Positions 20,291 to 32,643 of a DNA stretch of 64,000 nucleotides are shown here, piece by piece. Under the pieces are notes generated by a model. The model did no database searches. It worked only from the letters and a program-made list of their open reading frames with translations, and had not been told where the DNA came from. Made by a program: the position numbers and the translations under genes. The DNA comes from Capitella teleta (Eukaryota; Annelida; Polychaeta; Capitellidae). The stretch is from positions 731,689 through 795,688 of the forward strand of contig KB306104.1 in the NCBI GenBank assembly GCA_000328365.1, in the 5' to 3' direction. Numbering within the stretch: the first letter of the stretch is position 1; each line of letters opens with the position of its first letter.

Positions 20291-22202
20291 GCATGTGCTG
20301 AAAAAAAAAAACAGCCAATTAGAGANNNNNNNNNNNNNNNNNNNNNNNNNNNNNNNNNNNNNNNNNNNNNNNNNNGTGCTTTTAATTGGGGGATAAATTT
20401 GATTTTTGCCACCCCCCCCCCTCCCCCAGAGTAGTATCACCTCATTCTTCAATTGAAAGAGGAAACCTAAAATAAAACTGACAACAGTAACAGCTAAGAT
20501 ACTTGCATATATTCCACAATTACACTGCCACTGTATGTGTACAGTGGACATACTCACGTAGCTGACATACATCATACATGATACAATGAATGACACTAGT
20601 ATTATGATACATGTACTACACTACTGACTACAGCAAGACGCCATGAGGTATACAGACCTCGCCATATTTATCTGTGCTATTACTCACGATACTGCATGAC
20701 CAACCCACTCCTACATTGAAGTGGGGAGCACTGGCCCAGCGCCCCCCCCCCCACCCCACCCCTTCTCCTGTGGCCTGTTCCTAATCCACGGTAGCTGAGC
20801 AGTCTCATGACACTGTTTCTCTCAGATTCAGTGCATTTACTCAGTCAGTCAGTCACTGACCAGTTGACTTGATCAGCATATACTAGTATACATGTATCTC
20901 ACATTATCAGATGATTCAAACTTGAAATTGAATTGACAATCTCTAGCACTCACATAACATTTTGATTATTTCACCGCCCAATACATGCATGTACAGTGAC
21001 GTACTCTCCCAGTCACAGTGACCCTCGATAACTGCATGTAAAGGCTGTACGCAGTGTATAATCTCAGTTCCAGATGCGGTGTTAATGATTATCAATTATT
21101 ATTTAAAGGGCATCTCTTTTGTGTGCACTATTTCATTCACGTATTACGCTATGCTTAGGAAACATGATGACAATTAGCTAGAGGGAGCCATCGAACCGCA
21201 GACGATTTCTCCCAAAGTGAAGCAGCAGGTACTTTTTGATGTTCAGAATTGTTTCTGTTTACATTGCTTTTAAGTGCTTTGTTGGACATGTTCCTTTTAT
21301 TTTCTTCTGTTTTCATTGATAACACCCCACAGCCAGGAAAGGTAAAATATATAATTATACTTATATATCATATATTGATATACATGTATGTTTGAATATT
21401 GAATATAATTTACATTTGTTTGAAAATAATACGTACAGCTACAGTGCCTGAAGAGGTCATCAATATGCACGTGTACTAATTGTAATACATGTATTCATTT
21501 AATTGTTTGTATTCTCAATGTTAGGAAGTAATTTTAGACTGCATTAAAATTTAATATCTTATGCAAGACTTTTTTTAACTCAACTTTTTTTAGCAGATTT
21601 TGCAAGCTAGCTTGTTGTATTAATTATATTTCTGAGATAATTATGTTGTATATCACTTATGTAAGGCATCAATTGTTCATTTCTCATTTTTCAGATGGCT
21701 CAGCCAAGGAGAGCGGAGAGATTAACGAAGTTGAACGATGCCAAGCAGTGTGCTGCATGGCTATTGAATCTCATTATATAATCACCGGTATAAATGTATA
21801 TGCATCACTTGTGAATTTATTTGTATTAAAACTAAGGTTCTGTTCTCCATACCTCGTTGAATTACTTTATAGGGCATAAGTGGAAGAATACGCATGCGAT
21901 TTCAGTTGATAGAATAAATTAACATACCATATGTTTCTGATGTAGGCCAAAGATCAATGATATATATATATATATGCATGTACATACATGTATCTGCCTT
22001 GGGGGATGTGTTAAATTCTAGTAATTAAGTGCTCAGAAAAGCGATTTTTCACTCTTTATAAAAAAAATCCGGGGAAGCATGCCCCCGGACCCCCCATAGT
22101 GTGGCTGCGCCGCTTCGGTGTCCCCCTATCATTATTTTCAATTTTAAGAATTTGCCCCCCCCCCCCCCCCCAAGTCTGGGAACGTTCCTACGCCTCTAGC
22201 TG
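20170..22202. mobile_element. hAT-type DNA transposon with 8-bp target-site duplication
   Basis: The left end begins CAGTGGCGTAGGAAC and the right end, reverse-complemented, begins CAGCTAGAGGCGTAGGAAC; both continue into related C-rich or G-rich sequence with AAGTCT. The octamer GTCGGAAA lies immediately outside both ends (20162-20169 and 22203-22210). CAG-GGCGTAG ends and 8-bp duplications are diagnostic of the hAT superfamily. I found no transposase: the longest interior frames are short and unrecognised, so the copy appears non-autonomous. It contains a 50-N gap and long C/A homopolymers, so its true length is uncertain. Confidence 0.85.
20326..20375. other. Assembly gap (50 N)
   Basis: A run of N inside the hAT element next to a long C/A homopolymer, probably a sequencing break at low-complexity DNA. 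Confidence 0.99.
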
Positions 22203-22430
22203 GTCGGAAAGTATTAAAATTTTGTTTCTCACGGCTGAATTCCAAATTTTTGGGCCATTGTACCGAATCGAATGAAATGAGCATGCCAAGCGCAACTTGG
22301 CCGCGAATACCAAGTGCTTTGTCTGTCTGTTGGCAATGTTGCGGAGACTATCGTTTTTCATTAAAAAAAATCCTGGAAAGAAGACGAGAGACGATTGGGG
22401 TTTGTAGAGGATCATCAGTGTTTGTAATTG

Positions 22431-22826
22431 GTAAATTTAGCTAAGTTTGAGAATTGAATACTGGGCAAATAAAGGGTCGGTCTGGGCGCGGTAGTTAGAG
22501 TTCGTACAGATACCGAGCCGTAGATCCATATGACAATATGTGCGTGCGTGCAGAAACGCACGTGCGCTTACCAGTCCCACAAGTGGCCATAAACTCGAGC
22601 ATCACTCCGGGTCAGGAGGACAGAAGCCTTTAGAATTACTAACTAGATAACTAACTCCTGATATATCACTCCATGATTCTGGTCTTGATTTGACTTTCTG
22701 AGGTCTATAATATTATATAGTAGGCCTATTGATACAATTATAGGGTAGAGTAAGCGCTTCGCTTACATTGACCCTCCCCCTATTAGGATTACATTTCAAA
22801 AATGTTTTAATAAATGGTGAGGTATA
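22431..22826. other. Intergenic, nothing recognised
   Basis: No coding similarity or repeat was recognised between the LINE and the MITE. Confidence 0.4.
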
Positions 22827-23528
22827 CAGAGTGGGCCAAAAGTAGTCTATCTACTCCACGTTAAAGATCTCAATGCTTTTCAATGGTCGTACGCATTTCT
22901 GTGAAAGTATTACAAAACAGATCCCAGTGTAAAAATCACACAAAGATAAGATAAATAAATACTTGGTATGGCTAGCCTAACATGTCATGCTGCTATTTCT
23001 TTCATTTCTATTTCAATTTCATAAACAGTTATATGCTGATTTGTCTCAGTTAATAGAGTGCACGCAACATTCCTCGATAGTTCTACTTGTGGCGCTAAAC
23101 AAGGCCCCGGACCATGGATAAGCTTCATTGAACACATAATTAAGGCAACACTCTCGTACTGTTGTTTTGTTTGAGGGTGTTATTGCTGTGACAGTAGCAC
23201 TAATGTTCATCTCCTAAAATCAAAACAAAGCAGATGGTTTGTAGTGAAGCCCCATACAAGATATGAAATTCCTTAATGCTTGTTCAGGGGCACATCTGAT
23301 TCAGCGCACAAGAAAATCTCTTCATGATCACACACCACTTACATTTAAATGTTTCTCTCTCATTCAAAATAAATTTCGCATTTCATTTCTTTGCATAAAT
23401 ATGAGCGCAGAATAATATATTCAATCCATACCAGGTAGTTATTTTTAAAAGAATAATTGATACATTTGAGCAAATTTTAGATTTTTGTTTTTAACATGGA
23501 GTAGATAGACTACTTTTGACCCACTCTG
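22827..23528. mobile_element. Tc1/mariner-type MITE, copy 1
   Basis: The ends are inverted repeats of at least 35 bp with a few mismatches: CAGAGTGGGCCAAAAGTAG on the left, and its near reverse complement CTACTTTTGACCCACTCTG on the right. The left flank is TA and the right flank is TT, a probable decayed TA duplication. The 702-bp interior has no transposase frame. A related copy with intact TA flanks lies at 44866-45577. Confidence 0.85.
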
Positions 23529-25068
23529 TTTTAAATGGTGAGCGGGATCTTGAGATTTTGGTTATTTGGTATGATATCTTTATACGTCACTTCAAACAAG
23601 TCGGCTCGAACTATTCTGTACTCAAGGGTCGGGATGCCAAGTGGTGGATATAGGGTAGGAGAATTTCAGTATTTCGTCAATTTTTGTGTCTCGTCATTCC
23701 AGCTTTGTAGTGTCATTTTGGAGGAAGGACGCCATACAGGGTGTTAAAGACAAGCAGTACTCGTGCACAATCAGTTTTATTGCCACAGGTCTGAAACTGA
23801 TATGATGGAGATACATACATAGAATATTGCGCGTGTTTTGCGAAGTGTGCTGGTTTTATGTGTTTAGATACACAGGTGACAAGGGCGAAGCAGAGTGGCG
23901 GGAAAAATTATTGGAATCATAACGCTTCTCGAAGCTACTAATTTTTGGGTTTCGTATAAATGTATTCAACATTGAGAGATAAATTATAGTAACATAATTT
24001 ATTTTATTACACAATAATAATAATAATATGATTTTTATATATGCAACTATCATGGTGAAATATCTTAAAATAGTACGAATGAAATACTCATTCTAGAGAG
24101 CCAATGACGTCACTCCTAAACATGAGATTGTGACTGGAGTGGAAGGAGGAGTCACCATCGAGAAGAAAAACCGAATTTGCTGATTTGTTTCCATCGATAT
24201 CGTGAACCTCCAAAACAAAATCGTCTACGATAAGACCACTGCGCCATTCGGTACACATTTCAAAAATTCGAAAGCCTCTAATTCCTATTTAATCATGTGT
24301 TCGTTTTTGACAGATAACTGGGTTAATTGTCAAACTCGAATAACGAATTACTCAATTAGTCGAATGTTGAGTTGAGAGATTCGATTTACTTTCAAGTTCT
24401 TGGAAACTTGAAGATAAATTAATGTCAGAGCAGTACGCTGGTTAGCGATCAGCCTCAACAGGCGAACAAAATTAGACCATCAAGAGTTTATTTGCTGACT
24501 CAAAATCAAGTATCTACCCAAAATGTGTGGAGCCAATGAATGATTATCGTTATTCAATGCATCGTGATCATGCATGCAAACGGGTATTCTGGCACACGTC
24601 ACTTGTGGGACTAAAGTAAATCAAGCAGTACTCGGACGGTCATTCTGAGGCCTATGCCAGGCCCAGTCACAGTGATGCACATAATACCACTCAATGTCTA
24701 CTAACACTATAGTGATTGTATTAATACAATAATTTTAAGACTAAACTGATATACTACAGAGAGATGCTATGGGACAATGGGTATACAGATCAATTTATCT
24801 GTGCTTACCTTGTTATGGATTTACTCTATATTCTTTACTATTTTACTACCATGGCTATAGGCTGGAATTTGAGGTGTAAATTTGGGCGCATGTTTATTGT
24901 TATAAGAATTATTCAATCTTTCTGTATAACCTGTAATGTTGTTCAATAAACTATTGAACTAGAAGGCGTAAAAATACCAACTCATGCTGTCATTTTGCCC
25001 AATTCTTCTGAATTTCAGAATCCTTGGCCTTTTCATCGCTTACTTCCTCCGGGTAGACACAGAACACG
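23529..25068. other. Syntaxin upstream region
   Basis: This AT-rich stretch contains (AAT)n around 24013-24030 and no recognised gene. An AG acceptor (CTGAATTTCAG) at about 25009-25019 is a likely end of a 5' UTR intron, leaving a leader of about 50 nt before the syntaxin ATG. Confidence 0.4.
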
Positions 25069-28000
25069 ATGTCCAGTCGCGGAGCCTTTGGATCTTATGA
25101 CAGTGGCGAGGGATATGGTTCGTACCAATCAAGTGCACCTGCTGTTCTGAGTAAGGCTTTGGGCTTTTTCCCTCTCTCGCTCTTTTCTTCACTCCTAATT
25201 GACTCTAATAGAAAGTTGATTTTAGATGGAATCCGAATAAGGCGGGAGTTTTGCATGGGGAAATTGGTGCATGTTCAGTTTTTCTCCTATTTCTCTGCGG
25301 TGGCTAGGAACACTAACATAATTATCTCTCCTCACAATTGGAATGAACCCAATTTTCAAATATTCTAATTTTTGAAAACTGAACAAGGATTCACAATGTT
25401 TGTGCCATATACCTTGCCCAGTGGTTTTGGATACCTAATTTTTTATTTCACATTACTATTGAGATTTGAACTTCTCCTAGGCTTTAGTCGAGCAGGCATA
25501 CTAATACTTACATTCTCCTGAACTCCTTGCTAAACTTTGCATTTTCCATCCAATTTTTTTATTCATGAAAATCACGGTCCATATTAGTAATCCATAATGC
25601 GTTATTTTCACCACAGGTGGGGGAGGTGGGGGTGCCAATGAGTTCACTCGTCTTTCTCAATCCGTCAGCAACAACATCCAGAAAATCACTCAAAATGGTG
25701 CGTATACACACCAACTATTCTCAACTCTTTCCTCACATTCATTTGCCCCTCAAAACAGTCGCCCAGCTCCAGAAACTGGTCAACCAAATTGGCACACAAC
25801 AAGACAATGCAGACCTCCGTGACAGATTGTAGCAATTCGACTTCTTAATTTTTCCCTTGTACAATTTCTCTCTCCACAGACATCAAGTCCAGCATTACAC
25901 AAACCAACTCGCCAAGGACACAAAAAATTATCTCACGGAGTTGTCACACTTGCCAAACCCCATCAACCAATCAGATCAGGTTTGTTCAAAATTTTTTTTC
26001 AATATCACAAAGTAATTTTTTTTCACAGAAACAAAGGCGAATCCAGAAAGACCGACTGATGAATGACTTCACGACATCACTCAACAATTTCCAAGCCGTT
26101 CAACGGAAAACTGCAGAGAAAGAAAGAGAAAGTCTAGCGCGTGCTAGAGCTCACTCTGGTTCAAATTATGTGTGTGAATCTGGTGATCTTTGAAACGTGG
26201 TTTAATTATGACGCATTTATTATTCTGAACAGGATCCTTTTTCTGATGACCGAAAGAGTGATGAGCAACTTGTCAGCTTTGATAAGTAAGTTTTCTTTAG
26301 TTTGTTGGTATCTTTGCACTGTAGCCTTGGTATGGACAGGTCTGCATTGTTAATTGGTTCAATTTAATTTTCCTCAACTAAAATAGTGAATTGGTTCTTA
26401 TGTAATAAATATCAACACTTTTCCACTCTGGAATGAAGTAGCATTTGACTGGTTTTGTTCTGCTTATTTTTTGTGTTTGTTTTTTTTTTAGTTTTTTTTT
26501 TTTTTGCTTTATAGCTAATGACTAATTTTGTTGAATTAATCTTTGAATTTTAAATGTGCGTCTATAATCATTGCATGCTTTTCTTTCCAAAATTCATCTT
26601 CAATTTTAACATTTGTCTTCAGTTTTGAGTCTTTGGGGCGGAATGACCCACCTCAGTCGCAGAGGTGATTTTTCTTTTATCTTTCCTTTATTGTGTTGCA
26701 TGTTGTAACAAGATTTTTCTGTTCAAATTAATTGAAATTGTGTGGTTATATGTCTGAGTTATGTAACACAATATTTGAATTGTCTGCATGAAATTAAAGT
26801 TTACCAACCCCATTCCAGTGCTCAACAAAGCCTTCAGATGGAGGAGGATGTCGATCTGGAGTTGATGCGAGAGAGGGATCAGTCAGTGCGAAAACTTGAG
26901 GTTTGTCACACACATTTCCTCTTTCACATCTTCTCATCTTTCTCCTCTTTCACAGTCTGATATCATGGACGTCAACCAGATTTTCAAAGACCTTGGAATG
27001 CTGGTGCATGAACAAGGAGAAGTAATTGGTGGGTGCACTGAACTAGCTTGTTAAACAAAACTTTGGTGGCTAACCTGTTGATATTGATCTAGAGGGCCTG
27101 ACATGAAGTGTATTTTTTTTCATTGCAGACAGCATAGAAGCGAACGTCGAGAGTGCCTCCGTGCATGTTGAAGATGGCACTGAACAATTGCGACAGGCGC
27201 GAGATTATCAGGTGGGCAGAGGAGCTTTTGCTGTCTTCATTTCTGTGTGGATTTATTTTTGCATGATATTGTGCATGAATATTTATTGCTCAATTCCTTA
27301 GTATTTGGGTGGTTCTCTTTTGAAAGTTCACAATTCCTTACTCAGTCCTATGATGTAAACTGTTATTTCTATGAGTGCTGTAGAACAGGAAATATTTGCG
27401 CCGCATGAATTTTTCACTATATTCACGGTCACAGTTGACTGTGAAAATTAGGTACCTGCAAAATCTTTTTGGGAGATTTTGTACCATATGACTCTGGTCA
27501 CTCTACGCATGACCGTGAATAATTGGTGCTGCGAATAAAGCCTGAGCAATAAAACCACAAAATTGTTTCACAGTTTCAAAACTAGTGATGTGCGATTACT
27601 GTGAAATTTTGTGAATATCTGAAGTTAACACAGGGAAGTTGAAGAAAATTTTGATGCTCAAGAAAAAGCTGCCCCTGGAAGACAATTCACTTTGATCTTT
27701 ACTGGCCAAATTATAGAACAATTTGCCAATTAACAATGTATCAAATTAATGCTCAATTTCTGAAAGCCGCTTGCTGAATTTGCCATTACTAACCACTGAT
27801 TATACATTGTTTTCAGTCTCAGTTGAATTTATTTCACCCAAAATCATAACCAGAAATAAATTAAATATGGTTAAATAGTTAATCAAATGAGCTGAGTTCC
27901 AAATCATAGTTAGCAAAAAGAGCCACCCACTGAACAGGATTTTCTAGTTTTTTTCTTTTTCAATTATAATTTTGGATTATTTCTTCTTCTCAGTCAAAAG

Positions 28001-28418
28001 CCAGACGGAAGAAGTGCATCCTTCTGCTCATTCTGCTCATAATTCTTATCATCATAGCTGTTATCATTGCTGTCACTGTTCCCAAAAATTAGTTAGGTCA
28101 GTCACTTATGTCTGTTTTCTGCGTGTTTCATTTCTTTTCATTAAGCTTTCAGTGCATATAAGTATTCTTGTAAGTTATTCTGTATGAATTATAGTTTATT
28201 CACATTGCTTATGGGTTGATCCCAGGGCCAATAAATTTGAAATGAAAATGACATTCACAGCAACAAATTTTACAGATTTTTTTCAAAATGCTTAATGTTA
28301 TTTTTATTATTTTATTTTTTTGCAGAAGAAATCTCGACGGAAGAAGCTAGCTCTTGGCTTAGTCGTGCTCTTGATCATTATTTTCCTTATTATTGTCATA
28401 TACTTGGCCACAAAATAA
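25069..28418 (+). CDS. STX12: Endosomal Qa-SNARE, syntaxin 7/12 type
   Basis: Qa-SNAREs of this type drive fusion of early and late endosomes by pairing with Qb, Qc and R partners. Exons: 25069-25150, 25617-25697, 25759-25828, 25880-25979, 26029-26169, 26233-26285, 26623-26664, 26819-26900, 26956-27028, 27129-27211, then one of two last exons (27994-28092 or 28326-28418). Phases agree throughout, giving 299-301 residues against about 260-276 in vertebrate STX7/STX12. The N-terminus is Gly/Ser-rich. The Habc bundle includes [20 protein letters not shown]. The SNARE motif reads [20 protein letters not shown] then [20 protein letters not shown], with the zero-layer Gln in the HEQG context. A basic juxtamembrane segment and a single hydrophobic anchor end the protein. 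STX7 and STX12 arose by duplication in vertebrates, so this may be the single ancestral type. Confidence 0.92.
27994..28092 (+). CDS. STX12: Alternative last exon A of the syntaxin (membrane anchor A)
   Basis: After a TTCTTCTCAG acceptor, this phase-0 exon encodes [20 protein letters not shown] followed by more hydrophobic residues and ends VPKN-stop (32 residues). An AATAAA at 28230-28235 could end this transcript before exon B. The basic stretch and the ~22-residue hydrophobic span make it a complete tail anchor on its own. Confidence 0.8.
   Translation, partial: SKARRKKCILLLILLIILIIIAVIIAVTVPKN
28326..28418 (+). CDS. STX12: Alternative last exon B of the syntaxin (membrane anchor B)
   Basis: After a TTTTTTTGCAG acceptor, this phase-0 exon encodes [20 protein letters not shown] followed by more hydrophobic residues and ends LATK-stop (30 residues). 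The KKSR(R/K)K junction is closest to vertebrate STX12/STX7. Polyadenylation signals lie at 28726-28731 and 29087-29092. Exon A or B can each join exon 10 in the same phase, and each has its own stop, so they are mutually exclusive. Confidence 0.8.
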   Translation, partial: KKSRRKKLALGLVVLLIIIFLIIVIYLATK

Positions 28419-29357
28419 TTATATTTTTTTTATCAAGCAAACACAACTTCAGAAATACCATAATTTTTTCTTTTTGATGTCTGACCCTCCCCCTCTCCCC
28501 CCAAAACACATTGTGATATCCTAGAAAAATCGTTTCGTTTCATTCCAATTTTTATTATTATTATTAGTTTTGGTTTTTTTTTTGCATCATAAGTTTGCTT
28601 ATTTGCCTAATACTTTTCTTCTTTTTTTTCATATTCATGCAACATTAGTTTTGTTTTGTTTTTTTATCACTCTATGTAATGCTTATTTTCTATACTCAAG
28701 TTTTTATTTCCATTTATTAGAAGAGAATAAAAAGTTTACTTTTGTTAGAAAAAAATTCCCCCCTCATTCATTTAACTTCTCATGACCTGACCTAGATAAC
28801 TTAACACAATTTCTTGTAAGTCCCCAACAATACTCATTTGTGACACACATTCAAATGCACAGTTGCCCAACCTCATTAGAAATTCTGACTGATGTTTCGT
28901 TATATTCATCTCAACGTCCTTTCTCTTCCCTTCTATGACGTTCTGAACTAGTCATTGTTTTGTGATTCATAAACACCGTAATTCTCTGGTTCAAATAATT
29001 GCATGCTTTGCGCATTTCTGTATATTCATCAATGTAATTGACGTGTACATAATTATTCTACAAATAGCTTGTCAATTGATGTAGCAAATAAAAATACTTT
29101 GAAAAGCTCTTATTTTTTTTCTTCAAATTTTTGTTGCCACTCTTAGCTATACGAGTATCACTTTAGTTCTAATACCGACTGATTGACAGACTAATTCAGT
29201 TTCATTCGACCCCAAATAATAGGTAATCAATCAGGATGTAGTATATGTATTTATGAAAATAAATTAAAAAAAAAAATACAAATTTACACAGTTTAAATTC
29301 TAATACACATACATGTTAATCACAGGTATCTCTCGTCGAGAGGAAATCTTGCTAACG
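28419..29357. other. Syntaxin 3' UTR and convergent intergenic spacer
   Basis: T-rich sequence with two AATAAA signals on the plus strand (28726-28731, 29087-29092) lies between the convergent syntaxin and NUDT19 genes. No additional coding exon was recognised. Confidence 0.6.
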
Positions 29358-30759
29358 TCACCAGACAAGACTGGGCGTGATCAATCCATCCCTTGTCAGA
29401 GGGGTCAGATGTCCGTACTTCTGTTTCACGGTACACAAGAAGGGTCGATGGTCATGTGACTTATCAGAAGGATGTTCCCCTCGGAAAACCCTGTTCAATC
29501 TCTCAACACCATCGGTCAGCTCTTGTAAAGTGGCGTCCACCACTTTTGGCCACTTGCCAGACGTCCCTTCATAATCTAATTCAGCTGGTATGAGATCATC
29601 TCCTTTGAAGTACAAGATTAAACTTATTTCCTTCAAATATAACCCACTGACCTGGTAGAGCGACAACGACTCCATCTTTGCACTGCACGTAATGATTCAT
29701 CCATCGTTCTGTGCCCAGTTTCGCCCTCTCCTTGGCAAAAACTTCCAAATCCGCCAAGCGAGGAATTTGGCACAACCGACCTAACTCCAATAATTGGGGT
29801 CCAAAGATGCGCAATTCACTTGAAGAGTATCCAATGTACTCTGGTGGCATGTACCACTGCAGAATGAACAGACAGTCAGAGAGACCATTGGCGTAGAGGT
29901 GGCTTTTGCCCCGGTAAAAATAACAAATTAATCAACTTTCAACATTGCAACTTTCAATATTTTTCCTGTAGGCTATACATGTTCCTCAAATTGGGATCTT
30001 TTCTATAATCGATGATAATTTACTGACCTCAGGAGAGAATGTTTCTTGGTTGTCAGGTTCAGAATAAGGCATTCCCTCTCCATCAAAACAGCTCAAGTAG
30101 AACATGGTGTCATAGCGAGTGGGTTTCTTCGGGGCTTCTGAGACAGGCCTCATCACAGGTGTCAGCCAATTACACCACTCAGTCAGAGCCCATACATCTG
30201 GCACAACTTGCAACTCCCAACAGAGTTTGAGGAAATTATTCTCGTCCTTCTCAACTTGAGTTCTCCAATCTCTCAGTAGATTATAATCTACAACACACGC
30301 TTTTGTGTTCTTCTTTTCTCGGCGCTCTTTCAGCTGATTTGAATTCATCGCCAGGAGAATTCCACTCTCTTCAAATGTTTCCCGAATCGCACAAATACGG
30401 AAAGCAACATCACTAGGCATTCCTGGGTTCTCTTCCTGAATGCAGGGCGGTCGAGGTCCAGAGCAAGCAAGCTCAGAACCAACATCGGTCAGAGTCTGAC
30501 CAGACACGGATCTGAAAACGTCATCCCACTGAGCAGTGAAATCGATATCCGAGGCAACGCCACCAGGGAAAACATGCACCTCAGGCAGAAAGCGACTGTG
30601 CTTGCTGCGTTTCAGCATCAAAAGATTGTAATCTGCTGGAGGTAACTTTATTCTTGGTAACACAGTGGAATGGGTAGCAGGAGTTGCACTCTTGGGGATT
30701 CTGGCGGCAAGGATCAGCGTGGAGGCTTCACGCCAGTATTTGGCTGAACGGGAGGCCAT
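29358..30759 (-). CDS. NUDT19: NUDT19-like Nudix hydrolase, three exons
   Basis: NUDT19 enzymes cleave acyl-CoA and CoA diphosphate bonds to give 3',5'-ADP and (acyl-)phosphopantetheine; vertebrate forms work in peroxisomes or mitochondria. Exons (minus strand): 30759-30028, 29856-29652, 29602-29358; 393 codons with consistent phases. Residues 61-67 read VHVFPGG, the conserved pre-box segment. The Nudix box follows after a ~45-residue insertion typical of NUDT19, with AFRICAIRETFEESGILL (REx2EE at about 126-131). The C-terminal half (ELLELGRL-type helix, then ERWMNHYVQCKDG) also matches NUDT19. The protein ends in SLVW, so there is no SKL-like peroxisomal signal; a basic, amphipathic N-terminus could suggest mitochondria, which is inference. 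It converges on the syntaxin gene. Confidence 0.9.
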
Positions 30760-32643
30760 GGTGAGAACTTGATTTCAAGCGATGATGAGAGAAGAATCTT
30801 GCTGTAAGTGAAATAATACAGATTTGCAATGAATGACTTATCGATTACTAGTATATGCTCTCCCCTCAATTACTCCAGTAGTATATTTTCACCCGGTTCT
30901 GGCTACGAGTGGTGAATTTAAAATTACATAATATATAATCATTTATATCCAAGATCGGCCGAAAACGTGGATATTGCGGAAATATTCACCCCTTGTAAGA
31001 ATGTTTGACCTAAATTTTGTCCCTTCGTTCTTTTCCAGCGCTGATGACTTACTCTCTTACTTAGTTACTACGTCTTAGTGACTCTTAGTCTTATATTATA
31101 ATTATAACTATAACTTTACTCGTTAGTACAAAAAACAATGCCCGTTTGTGTGAAATGTGAGTATTTAAGATGCTCAGTAGTAAGAATTTCGTCGGCTGGG
31201 TTTTCTAAAGAAGTAAAACCAGCTGCAATCCCACCAAATACACGAATTCCATATTGTGACCTGCCGATTCTCAGCAGACGATCTCTTGTTTTGGCGTCTG
31301 CAAGAAGGGTGCGTTATGAGTGTCTATCGATGTACTGTGATATAATCTTATGCGACGAATGTATGATATCACTTTCTGTGTGAATGGTTTAAAATCTTTA
31401 AATACACTTAAAAATAACGAGGCAGTTTTATTGTTCAAGTTAGTAAGTTTATAACAATCGCAGAACACCGGTCGCGAGATCCACTTGTGGGCGTTATGAG
31501 TATGCTAGAATATTACCAATATCATCGTGAATAAGGTATTCGGGTTGACTTGCTAATAACCGGAAGCATCGCCATTTTCACTGCTCCGAACTGAAAGGTG
31601 AATTTTCCTTTGTATCTTCTCTATGTGAATACTATCTCGCCAATAATTTATTTACTGGTAAATATTGCAAAATATTCTGAAACAGTAATTTATTTGGGGA
31701 TTTTAATTGAGTTAATTTAATCGATTTTTCTTCTCAACCCCTGAGACTGCCCCGTGCTCTTCTCATTTGCATAAATTATTCCCTTGTTAAATCATTAAAT
31801 TGTCTAAAAATGTGTGATTCAGATCTGATAAATGTATATTTGCATACTTTATTTAATATAAACACAGACGTTCTGTTCCCTTTTCCACGACGGTCGATAT
31901 TTTGCCCTATCTTCGGAACTTGATTTGTGACGTCACGATTGTCAGGTCGAGCTTTCAATGTTTGTAAACAAATGCACGTGTGGCGTTATCACCGATTTGA
32001 TCTTCACTGAAAATATGTGATTCCTGGTATGAACATTAAAGGAATCGACCTGGACATGGTCATGATGGCGTTCTGCATTGTTAGAACTTAGAATCTAAAA
32101 ATCGATTCTTTAAATATTGCAGGTTTTGAGATTCAGACTAATAAACAGTAATGTCCATAAACTGATAAAATATTCATCCTGTTCATCGTGAACTGAGATA
32201 ATGAAGTTTATATAGTAAAGGGAAACTGGGTGTACTCTGTAGTAGACCTGTTATGTAATTGATAGTTTGATGTTAATTGATGGACTGATGATTAATGCTG
32301 TGATTTGGCTAGTCCAAAGACCTCAGGTCTCGCCTCGTCTTTTCTTTTGTTCACAACGTTTTGGTGGTTTTTTGTTTGTTTGTTTGTTTTGTTTTTTCAT
32401 GTCCTGCTGTGCTTTTCTCTCTGTTGTATCTCATCCTTACTCATTGTGAATAAAAATTCATTCATTCAAAATGAATTTTGGTTTCTTTCAGGTTTATTTT
32501 GATAACATTGTAGAATACTGATCAAGATCTCTTTGAGATGTAGGTTTAAAAGCCCAAAAAGCACAGAAACAGAGTCATGGGTTTATTTCATCAAATTGAA
32601 AAGCACGTATTTCAGGCGGCAATTATATCACCCTTCACAGGCC
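30760..32643. promoter_or_regulatory. Shared upstream region of NUDT19 and the zinc-finger gene
   Basis: These two genes are divergent and share this 1.9-kb spacer. A GCCATTTT (YY1-like) element at about 31571-31578 is followed by a donor-like AAAG|GTGAAT at about 31596-31604, so a non-coding first exon of the zinc-finger gene may lie near 31560-31600, with its acceptor before 32644. An 81-codon ATG-initiated frame at 31138-31383 is present but unrecognised and probably spurious. The rest is AT-rich with nothing identified. Confidence 0.4.

Larger units (their letters stand above)
19791..22430 (-). mobile_element. LINE (CR1/L2 type) 3' part, split by a hAT insertion
   Basis: Read on the minus strand, 22420-22203 encodes the end of a LINE reverse-transcriptase protein with the phrase SIRYNGPKIWNS. 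Across the hAT element the frame resumes at 20169 with DTSISRV and LKRKFLFDIES. The 3' UTR ends in CCAATAAACTTCTGTCGAC followed by a short (CTTTGA)n tail at 19793-19817, the kind of microsatellite tail seen in L2/CR1 elements. The element is 5'-truncated. A (GA)n tract lies within the 3' UTR at about 20017-20060. Confidence 0.7.

Noticed and set aside
20128-20596. Frames running through the N gap
   Set aside because: Their length comes from N bases and homopolymers inside the hAT element.
22811-23542. An 11-bp direct repeat TAAATGGTGAG flanking MITE copy 1, which could suggest a Mutator-type duplication
   Set aside because: The repeats are not at equal distance from the inverted-repeat ends, and copy 2 is flanked by a clean TA, which fits Tc1/mariner better.
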